From positions 28,888 to 92,887 of the forward strand of contig VTPC01090577.1 in NCBI GenBank assembly GCA_011009095.1: DNA of 64,000 nucleotides, read 5' to 3'. Positions 23,545 through 34,057 of this stretch are shown in pieces. The notes below the pieces were generated by a model that did not search any database, had not been told where the DNA came from, and was given only the letters and a program-made list of their open reading frames with translations. The DNA comes from Ignelater luminosus (Eukaryota > Arthropoda > Insecta > Coleoptera > Elateridae). The translations under genes and the position numbers were made by a program. Position 1 is the first letter of the stretch. Each line of letters starts with the position of its first letter.

Positions 23545-25825
23545 GTTTGTGGAAATATTCTACGAGGATATAACAACTGCCAGGCGAGCAGGGAACACCC
23601 ATTACTGCCTAGTCATCGGAAACTTCAATGCTAAAGAAGGGACAAAAATGGGCAACTCTGAAAACATAGGAAGGTTTAATATCGGAAACAGAAATAACCT
23701 CGGTGAAAGACTAATAGAATACCTACAATAAGAACAACTCTACTGTCTGAACACCTACTTCAAAATACCACTCAAAATGAAATGGACATGGCAAAGTCCA
23801 GACGGGAAAACCAAAAATGAAATCGATTTTTTCTTGGCAAGCGACAAATCTATGGTCACAGATGTCTAGATGCTAAATAAAATTCACACGGGTAGCGATC
23901 ACAGACTGCTAAGAGCCACAATCAAAATCAAGATAAAATTCGAACGACGGCAACGTAAACTAATCAAGAAATTCTGCCCAACAATAGATGGAATCAAGAA
24001 AATCGAAGGAGAATAACAACAGGAGCTCAAGCACAAACTCACACTGCTGCTAAATTATGAAAACCTGGAATTAGACGATCTAATCAAAAAATCACAAAGG
24101 ACATACAGATTGCAACTACGAATAAAAAGGCAGTAACTCGAATAAAAGCAAAAGAGATAAAAATAACCAAAGAAACAAAACAACTAGCTTGAGAAGAAGC
24201 CTAAATAGAAACTCCGGCAAATATAAGCAAATCAACAAGACCAACAAAAACATGAAAGTCTTAAGAAACATAAAATCACTTGGTCAACAGCGAATGTACC
24301 GTATGAAAGACAAAAATGGTCAATCGGCCACAGCCATAATAAAAATCTCTAAAGTGATCGAAGACTTTTCTACAGAACTGTACGAGTCAAAGGTGCCAAA
24401 CCCAAAAGCAAACCTACCAGAAATAACAATACGAAATGTCAATTTCTACAGTCACCACTCAGGAATATACATATATATACAGCTTTACACCAAATAAAGA
24501 ATGGTGTCCAGGAGAAGACCGGATAACAATGAAAATGTTAAAGCCATTCAACTACCGATGGACCGCTGTATCAATGAAGACAAAATACCAACAAGCTGGA
24601 AAAACGCAAAAGTAATATTGTTATTCAAGGAAGATGACATCGCTGACATAGAGAACTTTAAGCCAATTTAAGCAAACTGAACTTCTATCAATCTGTCGAA
24701 CAGAAAGAGTTTTAGTATCATTGACCACCTTCAAACCTTGCGAACGCTGATTAAAAAACGCGAATAGTACAACCTCTAATTACACCTAGAGTTCGTAGAT
24801 TTCCAAAAGACCTTCGACTCAGTGGGGTTTTGGTTAATATTAGAAGGACTAAACGACGTAAGAGTAGACTCCCGTTATACCACTTTACTGAAAGACATCT
24901 ATACAAACGTCACCACGCACGTTAAGATCAATGAAACCGCAAATACGAGAAAAATACCATTACAAAGCGACATCAGACAAGGAGATACCATTTCTCCCAA
25001 ACTCTTTACACTGGCGCTAAAAAACGTATTTAAAAAAAAGAACTGGAACAAAAGAGAATAAACATAGATGGCACATACCTCAATCATCTGAGCTTTGCAG
25101 AGGTCATAGTCATAATAAGTAGAAATGAGGAAGAATTAGAACAAATGTTAACCGATCTTGTCCTGAACTTAAAGGCCATAAGCCTACAAATGAACTATGG
25201 GAAAACAAGCATAATGTCAAATAGTCAAAGACAAATTCAGGTAAACCAACAAACCATAGAAAATATCCACAAATACGTTGACCTTGGGCACATCACTAAG
25301 TTGGTAAAACCAAACCAAACCACTAATATTTCAAGGCGAACAAAACTTGGATGGACGGCATTCAGAAAACTTAGGTACAAAGAAACCAAAAAATACCAAT
25401 GAGTTTGAAGAAAAAGATATGGGATACGTGCGTTCTGCCGTAATGACATATGGCACAGAAACAACGGCAATAACACATAAAAGAACAAACAACTTGAAAA
25501 CAACTCAACGTGCAATACTCGACATAAGTCTTAGAGACCGAGTCCGAAATACAGAAATTAGGCGCCGCACAAAGGTCACAGACATTATGGAGAAAGTTGG
25601 ACACGCCGCGAGAAAACCTCCAGAACTTTGGGTAAACCGACTCATACGATGGCGACCTAGCACATCAAAAAGGAACGTCGGCAGACCACGGAAGAAATGG
25701 GCAGACGATATCAAAGAGATAGCGGGCAAAAACTGGTTGCAAGCTGGGTAAAATAAAGAAACTTGGTCACCTTGGAAGAGGTTTATGTCCAGCAGTGGAC
25801 GACAATGGACTGAAAGAAAAAGAAG
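23545..25825 (+). pseudogene. RTE-type LINE, 5'-truncated and dead (endonuclease + reverse transcriptase)
   Basis: Fragments follow the order of an RTE-clade ORF2. The apurinic endonuclease part has GNFNAKEG (about 23620-23643), WTWQSPDGKTKNEIDFFLA (about 23790-23840) and GSDHRLLRA (about 23895-23921). The reverse transcriptase part has FQKTFDSV (about 24802-24826), PLQSDIRQGDTISPKLFTLAL (about 24960-25017), LSFAEVIVIISRNEEEL and MNYGKTSIM. The C-terminal part has MTYGTETTAIT, ISLRDRVRNTEIRRRTKV and NVGRPRKKWADDIKEIAGKNW (up to 25733). The endonuclease GDFN is GNFN, and the RT signature FADD is FAEV, so both catalytic sites have lost an Asp. Several stops and internal deletions are present. 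The 5' end of the ORF2 endonuclease is missing, as is common for LINE insertions. Closest relative in this window is the fragment at 30.3 kb. Confidence 0.85.
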
Positions 25826-25919
25826 ACTTTATGAGTTGACTGTACACGTTATGCGTCATTTTAAATACACCTTGAATTTTAAGAAGTTTAGTTTTTAAAA
25901 AATTCATTTATGTCAAAGC

Positions 25920-26085
25920 CAAGGGCTCTAGGTGGGGGGCAAGGGGGATCATTTGCCTCCCTGGCTTGCAAAAACAATTAAGAGTATACAAAAAAAAATA
26001 ATTTTATGCTGTCGACAAATATGGAATTAGACGGCAATCTTTATTCTGCCCCCCCCCCCTGGAAAAATTCTTGCGGGTGCCTTTG
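25920..26085. mobile_element. hAT-type MITE with 8-bp target duplication
   Basis: GTCAAAGC occurs directly on both sides (25912-25919 and 26086-26093), an exact 8-bp duplication as made by hAT transposases. The ends are weak inverted repeats: CAAGGGCTC on the left and, read inward, CAAAGGCAC on the right. The 166-bp interior is non-coding and contains G-rich (GGTGGGGGGCAAGGGGG) and C-rich (11 C at 26049-26059) tracts of the kind seen at hAT ends. It inserted about 95 bp after the end of the RTE relic. Confidence 0.65.
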
Positions 26086-26267
26086 GTCAAAGCTATAGTT
26101 ACTGACAGAATTAACAGAAATCCGTATAACTACTTCTACGTTAGCCAAGGTAGAAGAATGTTTTTTTATACATTTCCAAAAATTTTATAAATAATTCTGC
26201 AAACGGTTGTTGGTGGACGTTCGAATCTCCCACAGAAGCATATTAATGTTGATTTTTATCTTGAAGA

Positions 26268-27089
26268 CTATGTTGTGGAAATAGCGCAGCAGGCAGTGTT
26301 AAAGGAATAGTTTCTCTTGATATGGAGGCCGATGAAAAGTGCTCGAAATGTGGTCTTATTATAGGTTGTTTTTGATAAGTGATCAGTATCAATTGTGATT
26401 TTGAATGGACTGTAAGAATCGGGAGATTTCGACTTTAATTGCATAATATTTACATCTGGCATATTATTGCTGTTAAGTAATTGCTGCAATTTAGATTGGA
26501 TATAATTAACAATCTTATCTTTATTTACAGCGGGATTTACTCTAGTAAGATGAACATTTGAATATCTCTTCCTTTTTGCAATAGCTATAAATTCATTGTT
26601 GTTTGAAACAGAATTTGTTGATGCTGTACTTATTATCAGTTTATTTTCATTATATAACTTCTTGTTACGTCTCACCGCTTCATTATTATTAGAGATTGAA
26701 TTCGAGTTTAAAATTAAAGATTCCTCTTTCTGAGAAGTTTGTATGGAAAGATTCTTGTTGTAATTATTATATGGCACTGATGTAGACGGTTTCTGATTAT
26801 CACCATTTTTTGCTACATTTGAATAGCTTTTTACATCACATGAGGGTCCATTGCAATTTTGGTTATTAATGTATTTTGAATTTGTGAGTAGTCTAATTAG
26901 ATCAATATTACTGGATTTTAGCACAAAATTGGGGCCAGCTTTTGGATATGAGTCCTGCTCCATAAGCATTTCCATTTCGTATTTTTGAACCATGGCGAAT
27001 ATTTCAAACTTTGCCAGATGTAAGTAATATGGCGTAAAGCTTTGTAATGTTGGAGCTACACCAGCTAGAAAAGCGTCCACGTAGTCCAT
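26268..27089 (-). CDS. BESS-motif protein with an ORF1-like C-terminal domain (3' part of the MADF-BESS gene)
   Basis: An uninterrupted 273-codon frame, unusual in a region of decayed elements. Residues 1-43 (MDYVDAFLAGVAPTLQSF...EMEML) match the BESS motif, a protein-interaction element of MADF-family DNA-binding proteins. Reading upstream without the ATG, the frame continues through SKRALSQQTTSAKV, typical of the sequence before a BESS motif, so the ATG is probably not the native start. Residues about 85-175 are Asn/Ser-rich. Residues about 180-235 (VHLTRVNPAVNKDKIVNYIQSKL...SPDSYSPFKITIDTD) resemble the RRM-like domain of insect non-LTR retrotransposon ORF1 proteins. The end (IGLHIKRNYSFNT...) looks out of frame. 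Either a BESS-ORF1-like fusion, or a LINE ORF1 piece inserted in a MADF-BESS gene. The function is unproven. Confidence 0.55.
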   Translation of the reverse strand: MDYVDAFLAGVAPTLQSFTPYYLHLAKFEIFAMVQKYEMEMLMEQDSYPKAGPNFVLKSSNIDLIRLLTNSKYINNQNCNGPSCDVKSYSNVAKNGDNQKPSTSVPYNNYNKNLSIQTSQKEESLILNSNSISNNNEAVRRNKKLYNENKLIISTASTNSVSNNNEFIAIAKRKRYSNVHLTRVNPAVNKDKIVNYIQSKLQQLLNSNNMPDVNIMQLKSKSPDSYSPFKITIDTDHLSKTTYNKTTFRALFIGLHIKRNYSFNTACCAISTT

Positions 27090-27440
27090 TACTTTTGCTG
27101 AGGTAGTTTGTTGGGATAGTGCCCTTTTTGATAATCTAATACATTAGGTTTTAGTACTTCTGAACCACTTGGCTCTGATACATTAAGTTTCGATACAGTT
27201 GTTTCTTCTGCATCAACATCCTGTCAGTTTTCTTCTTCGTCTATGTTCTCTACATCGTTTTCAGTATCAATATTGCCTTTTGTTTCCCCCTCGCAAAAAT
27301 AATTGTTTAAAAAACTTAGTTATTCGTAATATTTATACCGTTTTATTTGTTTGCAGGGTCTCCACTCTTAGTTTTTGTTTTCTTCATCGGTTTGAAATAA
27401 TTGTCTTGTGTACTGTTCCATCAAGCTTTATATGATGAAC
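27090..27440 (-). pseudogene. MADF domain (C-terminal half) and acidic linker, exon B of the MADF-BESS gene
   Basis: Read on the minus strand, a splice-acceptor-like ttgtttcag (27449-27441) precedes SSYKA-stop-WNSTQDNYFKPMKKTKTKSGDP. After a shift comes KRYKYYE-stop-LSFLNNYF, which is the 'kW+.lRd...' and 'W.YY..LsFL' part of a MADF domain. An acidic linker follows (GNIDTENDVENIDEEEN), then a stop. It leads into the BESS-containing frame after another shift at an A-run near 27137-27141. The in-frame stops at conserved positions indicate a pseudogene. MADF domains bind DNA; in PIF/Harbinger elements a MADF-type protein partners the transposase. Confidence 0.6.
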
Positions 27441-27519
27441 CTGAAACAATTTAAAAAAACCTGTAAACTACAAGCAATTACTACTTTATTGTTTCTAATT
27501 AAAATCAGATTTTTTTTAG

Positions 27520-28264
27520 GTTCTTAGCTACGGGAGATTCCCTAAAAGCCATTTCCTTTAGTTACCGCCTGGGGCATAGTACAGTATACAAGATTGTAAT
27601 GGACACTTGCAAGGTTATAACTGAGCACCTTCTGAATTAAATGCTACCGAAGCCTACAACAGAGATGTTGAAATCCATAGCCAACAACTTTTTCACACTT
27701 TGGAATTGTCGAAAACACGTTTGGCATTTTGTGTCAAAAATCTAGAATCTATAATAGGCGGCTTCAGGCCATACCAGAAAATGTGAATTATACCAAGTGT
27801 GGAGTTTCAAAGCCGTACATAGGACAATGAATGGGGATTCAGATTTTTATAATTCCTGCTTCCCAAATGAATCTACAGGGGAGGTAATGGTATCGATCGA
27901 TAGGGTAGACGTTCCCTCTCAATCTGGCACCAATAAATTAACCAAAAATGCTGGAATTGGCAAAATAAATTATTTTAGTTGCCTAACGATACCATTTGCC
28001 AATTCAAGCCATATATAATATTTGCAATATGTATTCTACACAATTTCATTAAAAAGTTTGATGCAAACACCTACACATACATACACAACCAACGCCAATT
28101 CGCATGAAACAAAAGAGAAAATAAGACTTGACAATCTGCCTACGAAGGGTGGCAATGCAACACGGAACGCTTTTCGGATGAGAGAACTCTTCAAAGAGTA
28201 CTTCAATTCAAAAGTTGGATGTGTATACTATGACAGGAAGAGAAAATTTCAAGGTATATTTTAA
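27520..28264 (+). pseudogene. HARBI1-like (PIF/Harbinger) transposase relic
   Basis: A polypyrimidine tract plus AG (27511-27519) precedes FLATGDSLKAISFSYRLGHSTVYKIV and MLPKPTTEMLKSIANNFFTLWN, the standard central segment of HARBI1-type transposases. The expected DGKH-containing segment after this is missing or scrambled, so the first catalytic Asp is not found. NGDSDFYNSCFPNES (about 27827-27870) fits the 'GR.sD...y..S' region with the second Asp. The C-terminus is recognisable at 28133-28240 (GGNATRNAFRMRELFKEYFNSKVGCV). Stops at 27637-27639 and later, with frame changes, show it is dead. No N-terminal exon was found upstream, where the opposite strand carries MADF sequence. The whole relic lies inside the inferred intron of the minus-strand MADF-BESS gene. 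Confidence 0.7.
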
Positions 28265-28372
28265 TATGTTGATAATGCCTACAATATTTTATTGTGCTAT
28301 ACTCAAAATATACGCTTACGTTATACTTATAAATAATAATAAAAAAATAAGTACTTATTCACTATTTATTAC

Positions 28373-28490
28373 TTTCATTTCTCTTCCTATTTTTTTCAAA
28401 TGCCGAGTTTGAAACTGTTGTCTGTATCCTTTGGATGGGATAAATCATAGAGTACAGAATATTTACGATCCAATTCAATCAGTTTTGGTT
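28373..28490 (-). pseudogene. MADF domain (N-terminal half), exon A of the MADF-BESS gene
   Basis: On the minus strand this encodes PKLIELDRKYSVLYDLSHP (about 28488-28432), followed by FKLGI-stop-KKIGREMK. That matches the start of a MADF domain ('LI.LV+.yP.LYD....' then 'aW..Ig.em'), with TGA at the position of the conserved Trp. The segment ends in AAA|GTAATA (GT at 28372-28371), a plausible splice donor. The second half of the same domain lies at 27440 downwards, after an acceptor-like site, giving an inferred intron of about 930 bp. The HARBI1 relic lies within that intron on the other strand. Confidence 0.55.
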
Positions 28491-28499
28491 TTTTTATGT

Positions 28500-29464
28500 A
28501 TCCAATACTGAAATAAAATAATTATTTACGATAAATACATACAATACGCAGAAACGGGCAAATTACGCGCCAGAACCCGTCAGGGATTTATTAAAAATAT
28601 CGTTGGCGACGATATGCACTTTGACGTTACTGATACTGATCTGACACTGAAGGTTAAAATACGAAACTGCGCCGGACGTGTGTGAATGCATCCGTTTAAA
28701 TTCAGAGAAACGAATGACTGACACTGATGGAATTTCACGGAACTGGCCGGATACGTCACTGATATGTGTGTGAATCGATCTTTTAGTGAGTGAATGGTCT
28801 TTAAAAAGTCAAAGAAACCTATTTGCATAAACGAGAAAATGAACAACCGTTACGCTTTTATTTTTATTTTATTTTATTCTTATTTTGGAAGTTCAAGATC
28901 TATGGCAAGATAACTGTGACTTTCCATTTTGGTACTTAAATAGTTTAGTGTCCCCAATACTTCGTGTTTACAAAATCCCAGTATTTTTGTACGCTTCTAT
29001 TTAAAAGTAAAGCGTACCTACACTTCATATACATGTTGTCAATTAGATTTCTGTTCAAATGATTTCTACAGTAACCCAAGAAAATCTGTGACATTTATAT
29101 TTACAAGTATAATTCACAGTCGTCTAGGATTGAAACACTTTTTAGACACTTACCATTTCGATTCATTGTATGTAGAATCAGTAAAGTTTTTTGTTGGTTT
29201 GAAAATGAAATGTGTTACTTTACAATGATTTTCCCTCTTACCAATTCTAATCTCTGGCCTCCTATGTTATATTTCCACTTTTGAAAATCTCAGCTACCGA
29301 AAAGTAACCGAAGCATCGACATAACTGACTTTGTCTCCATCTTCCGTAATGGTTATTATAATCGACTGAACTGTAGGCTTTGAAGCGATACTGATCAACA
29401 CTAGAAAATCAACAATGAGAAACAACAAATTTCTAACCTCACGATTCTTTATTACAAACAAAAA
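28500..29464. other. Non-coding stretch with a GC-richer block
   Basis: Positions about 28550-28800 are richer in CG dinucleotides than their surroundings (caactgcgccggacg-like text) and include several direct 'gactgacactga' / 'tactgatctgacactga' variants. No gene is recognised; the minus-strand frame 28580-28846 has no domain. Confidence 0.4.
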
Positions 29465-29690
29465 TACAGGGTATAGACAAAAAATGGAAATCGTTCGTCA
29501 TTTATTTATACTTTGAAACAGAGCTCTGAAATTGAATTTTTAAATTAAATTAAATTAAATTATTTTTTAAATAATTCCAAAGGAAAAATCCATTACTGTT
29601 AATTCTGGCGATCTAGCTGGCCATGCCGGTAAACCAAGTCTTTTAATCCACCTGTTTGGGAAAACAGTGTCTAAATACATCGTTTTATTA
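29465..29690 (-). pseudogene. C-terminal fragment of a DUF4817-type mariner-family transposase with one terminus
   Basis: On the minus strand 29682-29585 encodes AMYLDTVFPNRWIKRLGL and then PAWPARSPELTVMDF. This is the same region as FPHRWIGRNGPVRWPACSPDINPLDYF in the element at 56.7 kb, so it holds the third catalytic position (SPE instead of SPD). The sequence reaches TACAGGGTATAGAC at 29465, a terminus of the TACAGGG type, after a deletion filled with (TAAAT)n. Only the 3' end of the element is present. Confidence 0.6.
29541..29560. repeat. (TAAAT)4 microsatellite
   Basis: Four tandem TAAAT units, inside the mariner-family fragment. Confidence 0.85.
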
Positions 29691-29703
29691 TTATTATTAT
29701 TAT
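29685..29703. repeat. (TTA)6 microsatellite
   Basis: Six TTA units in tandem, at the broken edge of the mariner-family fragment. Confidence 0.85.
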
Positions 29704-30271
29704 CATTTTTGCAATTTTAATAGTGTCCGGCTTTGTTGAACTATATAAAAGAGTAAATATCTCAAGAACTGTTAAAGATAAAATCTTAAGTGTGAGTGAA
29801 AAGGTCTTAAAAGTGCTATCCAAGAATAAAATAAAAAACATACCATTTTATTTAAAAAATACATTTATGACCTTATAAATTATAATTCAAAAACTGATGA
29901 CGTCACAGACATGCAAGTTAAGTCAAAGTAAGTTTTAACTGCTATAGCTTCCAACAACGTAACCAAGTTTGTTATCTCTCACTACTTTGCTAAACGCTAA
30001 AGACAGGCATACGCGTAGCTTCAAGCTGTTATCACTTTTTTTCAATTCGTACCGAACATTTAGAAACATGTGTGTCAGCTTTTTCAGGTGTGAATAGTCT
30101 TGTCGTTATTGATAGTCTTTTTTACTATTTAATACACTTTTGATATAGCTTAGTTTCATATTAAAGATCTGCTAAAGTATCGTATATATACATATAATAA
30201 CGTAACATTACTAGTAAATATAGCAAGAGATATAAAAATTAATAAAATCTCAATATAAAGGGGAATTAGGC
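29704..30271. other. Non-coding stretch
   Basis: AT-rich DNA between the mariner and RTE fragments. It contains TGACGTCA at about 29899 (CRE-like palindrome). No gene is recognised. Confidence 0.4.
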
Positions 30272-31125
30272 AAGAAGATGTCATCTCTCAAAATTATTTA
30301 CTCTTTCTTAGGAAGATATCTTCAGGACTCTAGAGTAGGAAAAAAAAGGTATACGAATTGACGACAGATGTCTAAACCATCTCCGTTTTGCGGATGGCGT
30401 TGTACTTATTAGCTAAGATATCGAAGAATTGCAAGAAACTTAGATCAAAATCAGAAAAAATAAGACTAAGCATGAATTTAAGCCAAACGAGAATTATGAC
30501 AATAGCCGATAATATAGTTATGCGTTTAGACGCTCAAGTCATAGAAAAAGTTAACGTCTATTTCAAACACATTATTAAATTAAGTAAGGAAAATCAAACC
30601 GCCAGAATCAGTAGCCACATTCGACCAATATTGGGTGGCTACAGGTAAACTGTCACACATTCTAAAAGATAAGACTACCCCGATTAATCTAAAAAGGAAG
30701 GTATTTAATAATTGCATACTCCTTGTAATGACTTATGGAATAAAAACAACCACGCTCACCATAAAAGCGGCCAGAAAAAACTTAGAACAACACAAAGAGC
30801 CATTGAACGAATGATGTTGGAATAAGCCTTAGAAACCACATTAGAAACATTTAAATTAGACAGAGAACTGAACTCGAGAATGTTATAGCACGTATAGCTC
30901 AATTGAAGTGAAGTTGGGTTGGATGTGTTGCCCGTCAGAATGACTCAAGATGGACAAAACGTACAATAAATTGCAGACCAAAATTGCACAAAAGAAGTAT
31001 TGGTAGGCAAAAGTGTTAGCTGGACGAACAAAGTTGATGGAAGTTGGCATCAGATGGCACAAAACAGACAATCATGGAAAATAGTAGGAGACCTATGTCC
31101 ATGCAAAAAGATCTTTATTATCAAC
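30272..31125 (+). pseudogene. RTE-type LINE fragment (reverse-transcriptase core to C-terminus)
   Basis: Starts in the RT domain (ISQNYLLFL, corresponding to 'ISPKLFTL') and runs through RCLNHLRFADGVVLIS (FADG in place of the catalytic FADD, about 30375-30410). It continues with KLSKENQTARIS, KLSHILKDKTTPINLKRKVFN (frame change near 30640), MTYGIKTTTLTIKAA (about 30728-30775) and the C-terminal 'RLRTTQRA...RLHKRSIGR...WHQ.AQNRQSW' region up to about 31085. Many stops and shifts. The sequence is clearly related to the RTE relic at 23.5-25.8 kb but is shorter, so both are likely 5'-truncated copies of one family. Confidence 0.75.
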
Positions 31126-34057
31126 AACCGCTTTAAGGAAGGTTTCAGATAAAATTTTTGTATATAATTAGTATAGCTCGGATGTTTAGGCAAAATGCCT
31201 AAAACGTCTAGAAATGAATATATTAAGTATTTGGTGTTTTAATTAAAGGCGTCTATTTTTGCCTTTGTCAGTTTTTTTATAGAATTGCTATAAATTCATT
31301 CCTAGAAAATGGTAATACGTGAATTACAATCTGCAGAATCTTTTTCGTTGATGATTGAAATCAGACAAAGAATTATCTTTTTAGTTTTAAAGGGTAGTTT
31401 ATGTGCTTCTTCTAAACAAAGACCGTACTTGATGCTTAATTTGCTCAGAGAAACTATGTTCGTAACCCTACCTTTCGTTTATTAAACTCTGTTGTTGAAG
31501 GTTAGCACTGCAGTGTTCGTAAAATGGCTCCGGTAGGTTGGTTTTGTTGTTGGATGGTTTGAGGTTAGCTCGTCGCATTAGATTTATAGCAATCTAATTT
31601 TCTTCTTCTTCTTCTTCATCCTCTAACCCCATATACCAAAACAACGCAGCAGTAATAAGTTTTCTTTTGTTTACTGTATTTGCCATGTTATTTGAAGAAT
31701 AACCTTCTAAATTTGAGGTTAGGATTATTGTTACCCTGATGGACTACATCTGCATTCGGAAATACATCAACAATCTCGGATTATGCGCGTTAACTCATTA
31801 CGTCACGAGTTGATTGGGTTCTGTTAACCCGGTCTATTTTCCGAAAACGCCTATAGGTCGGCGAGATCTTCCGTACATGAACGTAAACACACTTCCAATT
31901 TGTTGCTAGAAATCCCACGCAAAGTGCGTTTAATCCACATTATTTATTAAGTACTAGGTACGTTACCGAAATTTTATAGCCTTGAGCAAACATACAGTAA
32001 AACTTGTAAAAATAATCACCTTCTGCTTATAGTGATCATTTTAGGCAAATGGGCAATAAAACTGCTTAAATAATAATTCCTATTTTACTTTTTTAAATGA
32101 CTTTTTGCAAATTTCTTGATGTCTTTTGGCATGCCTAATTTATTATTTTATAGTACCTGAACATTTGAGCTCTAATAATGAGGTACCTCATCTACTGTTA
32201 TCTGCCACGATCGACATGTTTAAAATTTAGAACTTGTTGGAAAATTGAAGATTTTGGTGGACGGTGGTAGGTGGAATTTTAGTTAAAATTGTTATCACAA
32301 TGGGCATTTGAAGAAGTTGATAAACGTATGAGTATAATTAGAAGCAATAAAGGTTTGTATGATCAAAGTTTACCAAAATATTCTAATCGAGATATTACCA
32401 AAATTTAATTACAAAAGTGGTAAGTTTAAATAATCTTTTTCATTCCTGAATAACAACTTCCTGATTTTTGTATATAATGTAATAGTAACACTATCTTATA
32501 GCATTTAAAGTCAATAGACTGTGTAGAAGATTGTTTTGATTTTTTTCATTTTGTTTTAGTTTAGAAATCACATTTATAGCGAATCCTATATTTAAAATAG
32601 TTTAACTTGCAGATAAAAATTGATCTAAAAAATGGCAACTCCTTCTAGACGGATTCCGTAATAGACATATACACATTACGTTTTTGGTAACATTTCTATA
32701 AAGCGACGGTATCTTTTTCCAAATTCGACAAGGACATATATTGCTAAAAAAAAATTTTCGATATTGATCTTTAAGTGTTTGGGCAATGACGACCGAGTGT
32801 CTGACACCCGTCTTAGACGCTGATATTAACTTTTTGTAGCTTATTAGCTTTTTCCACTATCATAAAATTGGTTTTCAAGTATTGGAATTGACCACGCTCG
32901 ATAACTGAATTCTTCTCATTAAAGATTTTATTTTGAGCTCATCAGACACATTAAGGACTACAATAACTCAAAAGGTTCTCTTTGTAACTTCTCGGAAATT
33001 CTGTTTTGTACTTTTGCCTACTTCAAAACTAGTTTTTAATTTTGCAGTCAACTTTAACAAAAATAACAAAACCAAATCAAAGTATATACATACTATAAAG
33101 AAAAATGAAAAAAGAAACGTACTTTCTTGTCCATTTTTGTATATTACAAATGTAAACGATTTTTGGCCTACCTTTTGATCTTACTGGTATTCTTCCTTTA
33201 GAATTTTTAGTACTTATTCAAAAAAATTACTAAAAAGTTTTGCTTGTCTTCTTTAGCTGTATTTTTGTTTTTCTTTGCTTCTGCTGTTTTATTGTTACTG
33301 CGCAATTAAAGCAAAGTACCCCAAGTGTCCCCTCCAATTTTGATGATTTTTGGATACGTTGTAGAGAATCAAAAAGATGTTTAAGAGGTTGAAACCACTC
33401 TCTAAAAGTAGAGTGCCCTAGCTGAGAATTCACAGTTTTACTAAATTTATTATAAAACTAACTTGGAAGTAATTCTTGTAGTTAATAACAAAAAGTACTA
33501 CATATCATTTTCTTAAAACCTTCTTTTCCTAATACAAATTTTTGCGGAGATTCAAAACATTTATGGTGTTGGTTTTACCCCCCAATTAATCCAGAGCATC
33601 GATTGAATAGTTTAATAGTATAGTAAGAATTTTACGTTACTGCAACGCGATTATGTGGTGCACAAAGTGTCTTTAAGTGGAGGATAACTTTGCTTCATTC
33701 GAAACTATGTTAAGGTGTTATTGCTACTTTATTTCCAAGTTGATGGGTTTCATTTAAATTCAATTTTCTTACATTGGTACATCTGCATTATTGTGTAGAT
33801 AAAATTTAAAATTTGTTTTTTAATATAGACTATAAACATTTTGTACTTACTATGAATGTATCTTCCTATTTCTGTAATCAGCAATCACCTTTTCTAGTTA
33901 ACTTTGTAACTCCAAAGTTATGTGTACTATTGTATTCTGAAACATGAACATTCTAAAACAAACCAACTACTAGAAAAATGATATACTACATAATTATACG
34001 CATGTTCAGAATATCTTACAAATTATCGAAGAAAATTTCTTCTGTGGCAAAAGATAT
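31126..34057. other. Non-coding stretch
   Basis: No gene is recognised. Contains a perfect hairpin TTTAGGCA-aaa-TGCCTAAA at 31185-31203, a (TTC)6 run at 31600-31617, and a more complex stretch at about 31730-31930 with TTACGTCACGAG. Frames at 32933-33178 (+) and 33230-33433 (-) show no domain. Confidence 0.4.
31600..31617. repeat. (TTC)6 microsatellite
   Basis: Six TTC units in tandem in non-coding DNA. Confidence 0.85.

Noticed and set aside
25371-25729. Minus-strand frames overlapping the RTE C-terminal region
   Set aside because: They are antisense shadows of the recognised plus-strand LINE sequence.
26205-26235. GTTCGAATC word suggesting a tRNA B box
   Set aside because: No T-stem pairing, and the only A-box-like word is about 80 bp upstream, too far for a tRNA.
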